A DNA stretch of 64,000 bases from Streptacidiphilus sp. PB12-B1b (GCF_014084125.1 NZ_CP048405.1:7378001-7442000); one strand, 5' to 3'. Shown: positions 9,824 through 18,730, counted from the stretch's first letter. The notes: a model not told the origin generated them from the letters alone. Made by a program: numbers and translations.

Positions 9824-10591
9824 GTGACCCGCCATCTCCTGCCACCAGCTGCTCCCGTGCGCCCCGAGGACATCCCCTCGCTCGGCGCGCCCGTTCCCGC
9901 GTCGCTGCACTCCGAGCACCGGATCCGCAGCTTCCACCCGCGCAAGGGGCGGATGAGCGACGCCCAGCGGGCGGCCCTGGCGCGGCTGTGGGAGGCGTAC
10001 GGCGTCCGCGTCGACGGCGAGGGGCTGCTCGACCTCGACCGGCTGTTCGGCTCGCCCGGCCTCCCGGTGGTGCTGGAGATCGGCTTCGGCATGGGCGACG
10101 CCACCGCCGCCATGGCCGCCGCCGACCGCTCCACCGGCATCCTCGCGGTGGACGTGCACACCCCCGGCCACGGCAACCTGCTGCGCCGGATCGAGGCCGA
10201 CGCCCTGGACAACGTCCGCCTCGCTGAGGGCGACGCCGTCGTCCTGCTGCGCGACCAGCTCGCCCCGGAGTCGCTCGCCGGGCTAAGGATCTTCTTCCCG
10301 GACCCGTGGCCCAAGGCCCGGCACCACAAGCGGCGGCTGGTGCAGCCCGCGTTCCTGGCGCTGGCCGTCTCCCGGCTGCGCCCCGGCGCGGTCGTGCACT
10401 GCGCCACCGACTGGGAGCCGTACGCGGAGCAGATGCTGGAGGTGCTGAGCGCCGCCCCGGAGCTGGAGAACCTGCACCCCGGCGGCAACGGCTACGCGCC
10501 GCGCCCCGAGTGGCGTCCGGTGACCAAGTTCGAACGGCAGGGGATCGACAAGGGGCACGTCGTCCAGGACCTGTTGTTCCGGCGCCGCTGA
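9824..10591 (+). CDS. trmB: tRNA (guanine-46-N7)-methyltransferase
   Basis: A 255-residue class I SAM methyltransferase. The SAM-binding motif is VLEIGFGMGDAT near residue 84, and the TrmB signature FFPDPWPKARHHKRR near residue 160 is strongly diagnostic. The C-terminal W-x-P-V-T-KFE motif is present as WRPVTKFERQG. It methylates N7 of G46 in the variable loop of tRNAs. The N-terminal ~40 residues (HSEHRIRSFHPRKGRMS) follow actinomycete homologues. GTG start. Confidence 0.95.
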   Translation: MTRHLLPPAAPVRPEDIPSLGAPVPASLHSEHRIRSFHPRKGRMSDAQRAALARLWEAYGVRVDGEGLLDLDRLFGSPGLPVVLEIGFGMGDATAAMAAADRSTGILAVDVHTPGHGNLLRRIEADALDNVRLAEGDAVVLLRDQLAPESLAGLRIFFPDPWPKARHHKRRLVQPAFLALAVSRLRPGAVVHCATDWEPYAEQMLEVLSAAPELENLHPGGNGYAPRPEWRPVTKFERQGIDKGHVVQDLLFRRR

Positions 10592-10698
10592 CCCGCCCCT
10601 GGCGCGGTCCGTCCGGGCCCTGGCGAAGGCCGCGTCCGACCCTGGCGAACAGCAGAAACGCCGTACCCAGCCGTCGGCGACCCCGATAAGGTCATACG

Positions 10699-12453
10699 GT
10701 GAGCAGCCCCCTTCCCGACCGGTCCGTACCCAGCGACGACATACCCCCGCCGGCCGCCGGGGAGCCGGGCGCGGGCCCGGCTCCGCTGGTCGGCGCCTTC
10801 CCCGTGCCGCAGGCCGCCGGGGGCCCGGACTTCCCGCTGCCGCGCCGGTTCCGCTACGCGCCGCGCCGGCAACTCCTCGAGAGCAAGCCGCTGCGGCTGG
10901 TAGCGCTGACGCTGCTGCTGGCGCTGTGCGGCGTCGGCATCCTGTGGAAGGTCGAGGGGCAGACCGGCGGCTCCGGGCTGCTCATCGGGATGTGCCTGGC
11001 GCTGGTGCCGGTGCCGCTGGTGCTGGCCGCGTTCTCCTGGCTGGACCGGGTGGAGCCCAAGCCGCTGCGCAACCTGCTGTTCTGCTTCGCCTGGGGCTCC
11101 TGCGCGGCGACCCTGGTCGCCATCATGGCCAACACCTGGGCGACGGATCTGCTGATCAGCCACCAGATCGGCGGCGGGCAGACGCTCGGGGCCAGCCTGG
11201 TCGCGCCGCTGGTCGAGGAGAGTTGCAAGGGCTCCGCCGTCCTGCTGCTGTTCCTGTTCCGCCGCAAGGACTTCAGCGGCATCGTCGACGGCGTGGTCTA
11301 CGCCGGGTTCACCGCGACCGGCTTCGCCTTCACCGAGAACATCCTCTACATCGGCCGCTCGGTGCTGGACGGGCGGAACGAGGGCCTGGGAATCGAGGTG
11401 ACCGTGGTCACCTTCATCCTGCGCGAGGTGATGTCGCCGTTCGCGCACCCGCTGTTCACCTCGATGACCGGGGTGGGCTTCGGGATCGCGGCGATGACCC
11501 GCCGCCGCTGGCTGAAGGTGCTCGCGCCGATCGGCGGCTGGGCCGTGGCCATGTTCATGCACGGCACCTGGAACGGCTCCTCGGTGCTGGGGTCGCTCGG
11601 CTTCATCGGCGTGTACTTCCTGTTCATGGTGCCGGTGTTCGGCCTGATGGTGTGGCTGGCGGTGTGGTCCCGGCGGAACGAGCTGAAGGCGGTGGGCCGT
11701 CAGCTGCCGGTGTACGCGGGCGCGGGCTGGATATCGCCGCCGGTGCCGCTGGTGCTGTCGTCCATGCGCACCCGCAGGCAGGCGCTGGACCTGGCCCGCT
11801 TCACGCTCGGCCCGAGCGGCGCCAGGACCATGCGGGAGTACCTGGGCTTTGCGACCTCGCTGGCGTTCCTGCGGCAGCGCGCCGAACGCGGCCTGGTCGG
11901 CCCGGAGTTCCCGGAGCGCGAGCAGGAGCTGCTGCACCACCTGTGGGAGCGGCGGGAGGCGGTCCGGGAGGTGCTGGCGCGGGTCGGCGAGCAGGAGTGG
12001 CAGCGGCTGCACCCGCCGGTACGGCCGGTGTACGGCTATCGGGGCGTGCCGCCGCAGGCCGCACGCCGCCAGCCGCTGCCGTACGCCCCCCAGCCGTACC
12101 CACAGCCTTACGCACAGCAGGCGTACGCGCCGCAGCCGTACGCGCCGCAGCCGTACGCATCGCAGCCGTACGCGCCGCAGCCCTACCCGCAGGCGTACCC
12201 GCAGCCGTACGGGCCCGGGTATCCGGCGCCGTACGGCGCACCGGGCGGCTTCCTCCCGGCGCAGCCGGTGCCGGGCGCGGGCCACCAGCCGCCACCGTTC
12301 CCGTACCAGCCGCAGCCGCACGCGCACCCGCCCCTCCCGCAGTCGCAACCGCAGCCGCAGTCGGCAGCTCCCGCGCCCCTGCCCGCGCCCGGCCCGGAGC
12401 AGCCCGCACCGGCGTCCGAGCCGCACCAGCCGCCCGCGCATCCCTCCCACTGA
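10699..12453 (+). CDS. PrsW family intramembrane metalloprotease with Pro/Gln/Tyr-rich tail
   Basis: A 584-residue multi-pass membrane protein. PrsW motifs are all visible: LVEESCKG (EExxK) near residue 173, FAFTEN near residue 214, HPLFTSMTG near residue 252 and MHGTWN near residue 285. About eight hydrophobic segments span residues 70-330. PrsW proteins cleave within membranes, classically an anti-sigma factor in Bacillus; the substrate here is unknown. Residues ~440-584 form a low-complexity cytoplasmic tail built on QPYAPQPYA repeats (bases 12080-12220), which is not part of the protease fold. GTG start, 107 bp after trmB. Confidence 0.88.
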   Translation: MSSPLPDRSVPSDDIPPPAAGEPGAGPAPLVGAFPVPQAAGGPDFPLPRRFRYAPRRQLLESKPLRLVALTLLLALCGVGILWKVEGQTGGSGLLIGMCLALVPVPLVLAAFSWLDRVEPKPLRNLLFCFAWGSCAATLVAIMANTWATDLLISHQIGGGQTLGASLVAPLVEESCKGSAVLLLFLFRRKDFSGIVDGVVYAGFTATGFAFTENILYIGRSVLDGRNEGLGIEVTVVTFILREVMSPFAHPLFTSMTGVGFGIAAMTRRRWLKVLAPIGGWAVAMFMHGTWNGSSVLGSLGFIGVYFLFMVPVFGLMVWLAVWSRRNELKAVGRQLPVYAGAGWISPPVPLVLSSMRTRRQALDLARFTLGPSGARTMREYLGFATSLAFLRQRAERGLVGPEFPEREQELLHHLWERREAVREVLARVGEQEWQRLHPPVRPVYGYRGVPPQAARRQPLPYAPQPYPQPYAQQAYAPQPYAPQPYASQPYAPQPYPQAYPQPYGPGYPAPYGAPGGFLPAQPVPGAGHQPPPFPYQPQPHAHPPLPQSQPQPQSAAPAPLPAPGPEQPAPASEPHQPPAHPSH

Positions 12454-12560
12454 GCCTCCGTATCCCCGGCCCGTCGGAACCTTCCGGGTCGCCCCCGGCG
12501 TTGTCCCTTTTATCCGCACGCTGCGTGCGGGACGCCGACAATGCGTCAGGAGGCCCGCGG

Positions 12561-14219
12561 ATGACGGATGGCATCTATCGCATGGCTGTGACCAGCGGCC
12601 ACGCCCACAGAGACACCGTCTCCCTGGCCGAGGAGCAGGTCCGGCACTGGCTGAAGGCGCAGCACTACGACGGCCCGGTCGCCGAGGAGGGCCGACATCG
12701 CGTCGGCTCGCAGGCTGTTCTGGACTGCTCGCTCAAGGAGCGCGTGCGGGGCGCGAAGGGCGCGAAGGAGTCACTCGCGCGCTGGCGGTTGCGGGAGTTC
12801 ACGCTCCAGGGCATCTGGCAGACCTCGCTCACGGTGAGCACGCCCACCGGCGGACGCACCTGGGTGCGGCTGGATGCCGAGCTGCTCCCGGCGCGGGGCG
12901 TGGCCGTCGCCAAGGCGCCCGTCCCCTCCCTGGCCCGCGGCCTGCTGGACGTCCTCTCCGCCACCGAGGGCGAGCACCCGGGCGCCGCCTCCCTGCATGC
13001 GATGCCGACCGTGATCGAGCGCGGCGACCTGGACGAGGTCCTGGACGAGCTGTGCGATCCGGACCGCCGGCTGCCCATCGTCGTCGCCAGCACCCCCTCC
13101 CACACCGACTTCGACGACTGGCTGGCCGAGACCGTCGACCCGCTGCTGCGCGGCTGCGCCGGGCTGGCCGTCCTGTACGCCCTGGCCCCCGGCGCCGAGC
13201 GGGAGTTCAACCGGGCGCTGGAGCACCACCGGGTGTTCGGCGGCGCGGTCCGCACCTACCTCCCCGGCCTCGACCCGGCCTGGCAGCCGGACGCCCAGCG
13301 GCACCGGGTGATGGCCCGGCACACCTTCGAATCGGATCTGCGCCGCGCCTCCGGGCTGCTGGCCTGGCTGCCGCGCCGGCTCGCCGTGCAGACGCCCATG
13401 CCGGACGCGCTGGCGGCGCTGCCGCCGCTGCGGGCCCGGGGGCTGACCGACAGCGGCGCGGAGATCGACGGCGTGCAGCCGGGATCGCTGCTGGTGGACA
13501 CGCACGAGGAGGAGGCGCTGGAGGAGCGGGCGCGCGCGGGCGAGATCCAGGAGGTACGGCGCTGGCTGCGGGCGGCCGAGGAGCGCGAGTCGGAGCTGGC
13601 CGCGGAGTACGACGAGCAGTACAGCGAGCTGCGCGAGGCCCGCACCGAGGTCCGCTCGCTGCGCGGGCGCCTCGCCGCCGCCGGGTACCCGGACCTCGCC
13701 GACCACGCCCCGGCCGAACGCGACCTGCACAACGACCCGGCGTCCTTCGCCGAGCTGCTGGAGCGGATGGACGAGTTCCCGCTGCTCCGGTTCACCGGCG
13801 ACCCCCGGCTGACCCGCGACCTGGACCAGCAGACGGACCACCCGACCTGGGTCCGTATGGCCTGGGACGCCCTGCTCGCCCTCCAGGACTACGCCGAGGC
13901 GGCGGTCCGGGGCGAGTCCGGCGGGGACTTCCGCCGCTGGTGCGAGAACACCCCGGCCGACTGCCACGCCTTCCCCCCGCGCAAGGTGATCCGCGACGAG
14001 TCCCGTACCGTCCGCTCCCACGGCAAATGGAAGAGCGAACGCGAACTCCCGGTCCCGCTGGACGTCAACCCGGCCGGCGAAGTCTTCATGGGCGCCCACC
14101 TGCGCATAGGCGGTGGCGGCACCGCCCCCCGGCTCCACTACCACGACGACTGCTCAGGCACCGGCCGCATCTACATCGGCTACATGGGCCTGCACCTGCA
14201 CAACACCCGCACCAACTAG
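12561..14219 (+). CDS. Unrecognised 552-residue protein with coiled coil
   Basis: The start is fixed by CAGGAGG eight bases before ATG 12561; the frame is open far upstream only as a shadow of the PrsW gene. I do not recognise a named family. Visible parts are an N-terminal mixed region, a middle region with alternating strands and helices (PIVVASTPSH, GLAVLYALA, VFGGAVRTYLPGL), a strongly charged helix likely to form a coiled coil (about residues 330-375), and a compact His-rich beta-type C-terminus ending IYIGYMGLHLHNTRTN. There is no signal peptide or membrane segment. The last residues and the stop codon are repeated three more times downstream in 103-bp units. The layout recalls proteins found near bacterial defence genes, but that is a guess. 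Confidence 0.75.
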   Translation: MTDGIYRMAVTSGHAHRDTVSLAEEQVRHWLKAQHYDGPVAEEGRHRVGSQAVLDCSLKERVRGAKGAKESLARWRLREFTLQGIWQTSLTVSTPTGGRTWVRLDAELLPARGVAVAKAPVPSLARGLLDVLSATEGEHPGAASLHAMPTVIERGDLDEVLDELCDPDRRLPIVVASTPSHTDFDDWLAETVDPLLRGCAGLAVLYALAPGAEREFNRALEHHRVFGGAVRTYLPGLDPAWQPDAQRHRVMARHTFESDLRRASGLLAWLPRRLAVQTPMPDALAALPPLRARGLTDSGAEIDGVQPGSLLVDTHEEEALEERARAGEIQEVRRWLRAAEERESELAAEYDEQYSELREARTEVRSLRGRLAAAGYPDLADHAPAERDLHNDPASFAELLERMDEFPLLRFTGDPRLTRDLDQQTDHPTWVRMAWDALLALQDYAEAAVRGESGGDFRRWCENTPADCHAFPPRKVIRDESRTVRSHGKWKSERELPVPLDVNPAGEVFMGAHLRIGGGGTAPRLHYHDDCSGTGRIYIGYMGLHLHNTRTN

Positions 14220-14528
14220 CCCAGCGCGACCCACGACCCCGCCGGGGGTCCGGGGGTTGCCCCCCGGGGGATGGAGCATCGGCGACATGGGCCTGCACCC
14301 GCACAACACCCGCACCAACTAGCCCAGCGCGACCCACGACCCCGCCGGGGGTCCGGGGGTTGCCCCCCGGGGGATGGAGCATCGGCTACATGGGCCTGCA
14401 CCCGCACAACACCCGCACCAACTAGCCCAGCGCGACCCACGACCCCGCCGGGGGTCCGGGGGCTGCCCCCCGGGGGATGGAGCATCGGCTACATGGGCCT
14501 GCACCTGCACAACACCCGCACCAACTAG
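14174..14528. repeat. 103-bp tandem repeat, 3.4 copies, covering a gene's 3' end and hairpin
   Basis: Copies start at 14174, 14277 and 14380, with a partial copy from 14483. Each contains the last ~15 codons of the upstream gene, its TAG stop, and a GC-rich hairpin around CCGGGGGTTGCCCCCCGG of a type common between Streptomyces genes. Copies differ at a few positions (ggctac/ggcgac, cacctg/cacccg, gggttg/gggctg). The gene stops in the first copy, so later copies are downstream of the stop. The unit is not a multiple of three. Confidence 0.95.
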
Positions 14529-14610
14529 CTCGGCGCAGCCCCCGCGCCAATTGGGGTGGCCGGGGGCGGGTTAGGGTGCTGGGAGGACTAGTGCAGGAGG
14601 TCGTACGGAC

Positions 14611-14913
14611 ATGGCGCGGATTCCCTCATCCCTGGTCGCGGCAGCCGGCCTGATCGGCGGCTACGGTGTCGCGCGGGCGACGAAGCGGCGCGAGCTGGGC
14701 GGTGCGGCGCTGCTCGCCGCGGGTGCGGTCGCGGCGACGCAGTGGAAGCGGACGGCGGGGCCGGTCACGGCCGGTGCGTTGAGCGGCCTGTACGTGGCCG
14801 CGTTCGCGGGCTCGCACCCGCTGGCGAAGAAGCTGGGCGCCTGGCCGTCGGTGCTGACCGTCGCCGGTGGCGTTGCGGTGGCGTCCTGGGCCGCGGTGGA
14901 CCGCCGGGCCTGA
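14611..14913 (+). CDS. Small conserved-type membrane protein
   Basis: A 100-residue hydrophobic protein with three probable membrane segments (SSLVAAAGLIGGYGVA, GGAALLAAGAVAAT, SGLYVAAFAGSHPLA and following). Positive residues between the first two (RATKRRE) suggest a cytoplasmic loop. ATG 14611 is preceded by AGGAGG at a spacing of about ten bases. A perfect 16-bp terminator hairpin follows at 14933. The function is not recognised. Confidence 0.8.
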   Translation: MARIPSSLVAAAGLIGGYGVARATKRRELGGAALLAAGAVAATQWKRTAGPVTAGALSGLYVAAFAGSHPLAKKLGAWPSVLTVAGGVAVASWAAVDRRA

Positions 14914-14932
14914 CAGCCCGGACGCGAGAGGT

Positions 14933-14970
14933 GAGAGGTCCGGACGGCAGCTGAGCCGTCCGGACCTCTC
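14933..14970. terminator. Bidirectional hairpin terminator
   Basis: Perfect 16-bp stem, GAGAGGTCCGGACGGC, six-base loop, then its complement. It lies between the plus-strand small membrane gene and the convergent M23 peptidase gene, so it can serve both. There is no long T-run, as is usual in streptomycetes. Confidence 0.85.
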
Positions 14971-15017
14971 GTGTCTGCAGTCCGATCAGAGGATCAGAGG
15001 ACAAAGAGGACCCGCGG

Positions 15018-15968
15018 TCAGATGCTGAGGCCGCGCTCGGAGAGCCACTGCGCCGGGTCGACCGGCTCGCCGCCGCCGGGGCGGACCTCCAGGTGCAGGT
15101 GCGGGCCGGAGACGTTGCCGGTGGCGCCGACCCGGCCGATGGGCTGACCGGGCGTCACTTCGCCGGAGCCGACGCCGATCGCGGAGAGGTGGCAGTACCA
15201 GAGCTCGGTGCCGTCGGGCAGGGTCTCCACGACCCGGTAGCCGTAGGAGCCGGCCCAGCCGGCCGAGGTGACGGTGCCCGCGCCGATGGCGACGACCGGC
15301 GCGCCGGTCGCGGCGGAGAGGTCCAGGCCGGTGTGCAACTGTGCCCAGTAGGTGCCGGACTGGCCGAAGCCCGCTCCGACCACGGCCCCCTGCACCGGGG
15401 TGACCAGGGTGCCGAGCTGCTGCTGGTCGGCGGCGGCGCGGGCCTGCTGCTCGGCCTGGACGACCTGCGCGGCGGCCTCGGCCTCGGCCCTGGCCTGGGC
15501 CTCCTGGGCTTCGGCCTGGGCGGCTGCCTCGGCGGCGTGCTGCGCGGAGGCGTGGGCCTCCGCCTCGGCGTCGGCCCGGGCGGCGGCGAGCTTGGCGGCG
15601 GCGGCCTGCGCGGCCTGGCGGCGGGCGGCGTCGTCGGAGTCGGCGCGCTGCTGCGCGGCCTGGGCGCGGATGCGGTCGGCGAGGGCGGTGCCGGGGTCGG
15701 CGGCGGTGGCGTCGCGTTCCATCAGCGCGGTGGTCCCGGTGGACAGTTCAGCGGTGGCGTGGTCCTGGACGCTGAGCGAGGGCTTGGCGCCGGTGGGCCT
15801 GGCGTCGCCGATGGTCGCCGCGTGGGCCGGGGTGGCCAGGCCGATCGCGCCGGTGGCGCCGACCGCGGCCATGGCCGCCAGGCCGAGGACGGCCGAGGGC
15901 GCGATCCCTGCGGGGCGCTGCGGCGCCTCGGGTTGCACGGGTGCCCACGCGGACTGGTACGACGCCAC
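15018..15968 (-). CDS. Secreted M23 (LytM) endopeptidase
   Basis: A 316-residue exported protein. The N-terminus has a hydrophobic segment (IAPSAVLGLAAMAAVGATGA) ending near TPAHA, a plausible signal-peptidase site. Residues ~75-185 are Ala/Glu/Gln-rich and should form a long coiled coil. The C-terminal M23 domain has the zinc motifs HTGLD (HxxxD) and HLHLEV (HxH) and a further His in WYCHLS, so it appears catalytically complete. It is expected to cleave peptidoglycan cross-bridges or stems. Expression is probably controlled by the c-di-AMP riboswitch directly upstream, as known for actinobacterial cell-wall hydrolases. Confidence 0.93.
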   Translation of the reverse strand: MASYQSAWAPVQPEAPQRPAGIAPSAVLGLAAMAAVGATGAIGLATPAHAATIGDARPTGAKPSLSVQDHATAELSTGTTALMERDATAADPGTALADRIRAQAAQQRADSDDAARRQAAQAAAAKLAAARADAEAEAHASAQHAAEAAAQAEAQEAQARAEAEAAAQVVQAEQQARAAADQQQLGTLVTPVQGAVVGAGFGQSGTYWAQLHTGLDLSAATGAPVVAIGAGTVTSAGWAGSYGYRVVETLPDGTELWYCHLSAIGVGSGEVTPGQPIGRVGATGNVSGPHLHLEVRPGGGEPVDPAQWLSERGLSI

Positions 15969-15989
15969 GATCGGCGTGCTCCTTTCCTT

Positions 15990-16130
15990 CCCTAGCGCCG
16001 ACCGGGTTAGCTGACGGGTTCGGGGAGGAAGGTCCCCTACAGCCTCGCGGCTGATTCACCCCAGGTACGTGGTTCCCCGGCTCCTGGGCGTCGCACGGGG
16101 CGGCGCCCAGCAGGATTAGGCGACAGAGCA
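15990..16130 (-). promoter_or_regulatory. ydaO/yuaA-type cyclic-di-AMP riboswitch
   Basis: The minus strand carries, in order, the conserved ydaO elements CTAATCCTG, GGGGAACC, TGGGGTGAATC, GGACCTTCC and CCCGAACCCGTCAGCTAACC, ending about 20 bases before the GTG of the M23 peptidase gene. These blocks and their order are diagnostic. In actinobacteria this class sits before cell-wall hydrolases such as Rpf and M23/NlpC enzymes and usually switches expression off when c-di-AMP is high. The exact terminator or anti-terminator helix was not resolved by eye. Confidence 0.93.
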
Positions 16131-16287
16131 CGACGCCGCTCGTCGAACGGCAGAACTTCGTGCTGCGTTATCAAACGTTAATCCTAGAGACGATTGATTC
16201 CAAGTGGTTCGGGGAGGCAGCTGGCAACTCACGTTGCATACGCGGCTTTTGTCCGCATCGGTGCACCGGATCGACACACGCCTGTCA

Positions 16288-16662
16288 TCAGCGGACCAGG
16301 CAGAACTCATTGCCCTCCGGGTCGAGCATGACCTGGAACGCGCCCTGGTCGTCCGTCCGGACCTCGCCGACGGCCCGCGCGCCGAGCCCGATCAGGGCGG
16401 TGCGGGCGGTGGCGATGTCGGGGACGTCGATGTCCAGGTGCAGCCGGTTCTTCCGGCTCTGCTTGCCCTCGGGCACCCGTTGGAAGGCCAGCCGGGGCTG
16501 GCCGCCGGGCGGGTCGACGTAGGACCAGTCGGGCGCGCGGTCCACCGGCAGGCCGCCCACCAGCGCGGCCCAGAAGCGGGCCAGCCGCGCGGGCTCGGCG
16601 CAGTCCACCACGATCTCGTCCAACCGGCCCATGCCCGCGGTCGGGCCCTCGCTCGTCACCAC
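16288..16662 (-). CDS. VOC / glyoxalase-like domain protein
   Basis: A 124-residue protein with the beta-alpha-beta pattern of the vicinal oxygen chelate fold: LDEIVVDCAEPARLARFWAA, then LAFQRVPEGK, RLHLDIDV and a C-terminal LDPEGNEFCLV. DPEGNEFCL is a common signature of the glyoxalase-like (PF18029) actinobacterial group. Substrate unknown. GTG at 16662 is used; MGRLDEIVV at 16632 is an alternative start. It is a monocistronic-looking gene between the riboswitch region and the thioredoxin-like lipoprotein gene. Confidence 0.85.
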   Translation of the reverse strand: MVTSEGPTAGMGRLDEIVVDCAEPARLARFWAALVGGLPVDRAPDWSYVDPPGGQPRLAFQRVPEGKQSRKNRLHLDIDVPDIATARTALIGLGARAVGEVRTDDQGAFQVMLDPEGNEFCLVR

Positions 16663-16777
16663 TCCGCCACGCTAGCGCCGTACGGCCCGGGACTGCGAGG
16701 TTCCGGCGCGACGCGGGCGGGTGAAGCTGCCGAAGGGTGAAGCTGCGGGCGGGTGAAGCCGTGGGCGGGCGCGCCGG

Positions 16778-17410
16778 TCAGTGCTGGGCGGCGGCCGGGC
16801 CCGCGCCGCTGTAGAGCCAGTCGACGAGGAGGTCGGCCAGCTGGTCGGCGGCCAAGGCGCGGGCGTTGGCGAAGCGTCCGTCGCTGTCGCCTTCGAGGAG
16901 CTTGCCGTCGGGGGCGAGCTCGACCAGGGCCGGGATGCCGACGCTTCCCAGGTCGACGTAGCGCTGGGCGAGGGCCAGGTTGTGGTCGAAGTGGCCGACG
17001 TCGATGGCGACGGTGTGGTAGTTCCGGGCCAGTACCTGGTGCACGCCGGGGGTGTCGACCAACGCGGACATCGCGCGGCAGTCCTCGCACCAGGCCGAGC
17101 CGAAGTCCAGCAGCACCGGCCTGCCGTCCGCGCGGGCGGCGGCGAGGGCCCGGGCGACGTCGTCGGAGGCGTCGGCGGCCGGGTCGTAGCTGTCGGGGAC
17201 GGGGTCGAGGGTGACCGGCGGCAGCGACAGGAACGGCCGGGCCAGGCCCAGGCTCTCGTCCGACGGCTGCCCGGGGCGTCCGGCGGCGCCGGCCCCGGCT
17301 GCGGGGCGTCCACGGCCGACGACGGTGACGCAGCCGCCGAGGCAGCCGCCGAGGACGAGTACGGCCAGGGCCCAGGCGAGCGCCCGGGACGCGGCGCGGA
17401 GGCCGGTCAT
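16778..17410 (-). CDS. Thioredoxin-like lipoprotein
   Basis: A 210-residue protein. The N-terminal hydrophobic stretch ends in a lipobox (LVLGGC), so it is probably a lipoprotein on the outer face of the membrane. The thioredoxin-fold part contains VLLDFGSAWCEDCRAMSALV with the active-site pair WCEDC near residue 108 and the cis-Pro loop GIPALVEL near residue 160. This resembles DsbD C-terminal/TlpA-like thioredoxins involved in extracytoplasmic disulfide handling. ATG 17410 is preceded by GGAGGG at good spacing. Confidence 0.88.
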   Translation of the reverse strand: MTGLRAASRALAWALAVLVLGGCLGGCVTVVGRGRPAAGAGAAGRPGQPSDESLGLARPFLSLPPVTLDPVPDSYDPAADASDDVARALAAARADGRPVLLDFGSAWCEDCRAMSALVDTPGVHQVLARNYHTVAIDVGHFDHNLALAQRYVDLGSVGIPALVELAPDGKLLEGDSDGRFANARALAADQLADLLVDWLYSGAGPAAAQH

Positions 17411-17602
17411 CGGCGGGGCCCTCCTCGGTCCGACTCCGGGGCGCCTACCGCCCCGGCATCAGTTGAGCAGCCGGGCCGCGCCGCGCCCGGTGCATCGCCG
17501 GGGCGCGGTGCGGCAATCACCCCGTCGGGTGACTGCCGGGCCGCTCACCGCCCGGCGGGCGCAACCAGGACGGGACGGGACGGCCGCCGGGCCAGGCGCC
17601 GG

Positions 17603-18538
17603 TCAGCCCCAGCTGAGGTAGGCCAGGCTGCCGAGCCCGGCGAGGGTGCAGTAGATGGCGAACGGCGTGAGCGTCCGGGTCTCGAAGTACTTGGTGAGGA
17701 AGCGCGTCGCCACGTAGCCGGCGACGAACGCGGCGACCGAGCCGGCCAGCACCTGCCCGCGGATGCCGTCCCCGGCCGGGCCGAGCAGCGAGGGGACCTT
17801 GAGCAGCGCGGCGGCGCCGATGACCGGGGTGGCGAGCAGGAAGGCGAAGCGGGCGGCGTCCTCGTGGCGCAGGCCCTTGAAGATCCCGGCGCTCATGGTG
17901 ACGCCGGAGCGGCTGATGCCGGGCAGCAGGGCCAGCACCTGGGCGCCGCCGACGATGGCGGCCTGCTTCCAGTTCAGCTTGCCGGTGATGCGCAGGTCGG
18001 ACACCTCGTCCGGGTGCAGCGGCAGGCCGTCGGGGCCCAGCTCGTCGACGGCGGCGTCCCCGGCCCGGCGGCGGCCGCTGCCGCCGCGCTTCAGCCGCTC
18101 GGCGCCGTAGAGCACCAGGCCGTTGAGGGCGAGGAAGGCGGCCGCGACCTTGGGGGTGCCGAGGGCGTCCTGGAACACCTTGTTCAGGGCCAGCCCGACG
18201 ATGCCGACCGGGACGGTGGCGACGATCAGCAGCCAGGCGAGCTTCTGGTCCACGGTCTCGATCCGGCGCTGGACGACGGAGGTGAGCAGGCCGCGGATGA
18301 TCCGCACCCAGTCCCGCCAGAAGTAGACGACCAGGGCCAGCGCGGTGGCCAGGTGCAGGCCGATCAGCACGTTCAGGTACGGGGAGCCGGCGGCGGAGAC
18401 ATTGAGGTCCCGCTTCCAGGAGCCGCCGATGAGGGCGGGCACCAGGATGCTGTGGCCGAGGCTGGAGACGGGGAAAAGCTCCGTGACGCCCTGGAGCAGG
18501 CCGACGCCGATCGCTTCTGGATACGTGAGGACGGACAT
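17603..18538 (-). CDS. uppP: Undecaprenyl-diphosphatase
   Basis: A 311-residue multi-pass membrane enzyme of the BacA/UppP family. Both catalytic motifs are clear: GVTELFPVSSLGHS near residue 18 and PGISRSGVTMSAG near residue 205. It dephosphorylates undecaprenyl pyrophosphate at the outer membrane leaflet, recycling the lipid carrier for peptidoglycan synthesis, and gives bacitracin resistance in many bacteria. A charged insert of about 30 residues (RGGSGRRRAGDAAVDE) precedes the second motif. ATG 18538 has GAAGG upstream. Confidence 0.95.
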   Translation of the reverse strand: MSVLTYPEAIGVGLLQGVTELFPVSSLGHSILVPALIGGSWKRDLNVSAAGSPYLNVLIGLHLATALALVVYFWRDWVRIIRGLLTSVVQRRIETVDQKLAWLLIVATVPVGIVGLALNKVFQDALGTPKVAAAFLALNGLVLYGAERLKRGGSGRRRAGDAAVDELGPDGLPLHPDEVSDLRITGKLNWKQAAIVGGAQVLALLPGISRSGVTMSAGIFKGLRHEDAARFAFLLATPVIGAAALLKVPSLLGPAGDGIRGQVLAGSVAAFVAGYVATRFLTKYFETRTLTPFAIYCTLAGLGSLAYLSWG

Positions 18539-18646
18539 CGACGGCCTTCAGCAGACAGGGGCAAACACTGGGCAGTCAGAAAGTACTACAGAGCTGTAGA
18601 CCCCCCGTCGCCGGGCCGTCCTTGTTCACCGCTCGGACGCCCCGAA

Positions 18647-18694
18647 TTCACCGGAACCTCCGGCCGCCGTGGGGCGGTCGAAGGTTCCGGTGAA
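18647..18694 (-). terminator. Hairpin terminator after the MFS gene
   Basis: Outer arms TTCACCGGAACCT and AGGTTCCGGTGAA are perfect complements of 13 bp, with further partial pairing inside. It lies 37 bp beyond the MFS stop codon in the 192-bp gap before uppP, so it should separate the two minus-strand transcripts. Confidence 0.85.
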
Positions 18695-18730
18695 CGGGCC
18701 GGGCGGCCTCGGGCGGCCCGGGCATCCCGG

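Noticed and set aside
10926-12560. Upstream extension of the unknown 552-residue gene through the PrsW gene
   Set aside because: It is an out-of-frame shadow of PrsW; ATG 12561 has a strong ribosome site.
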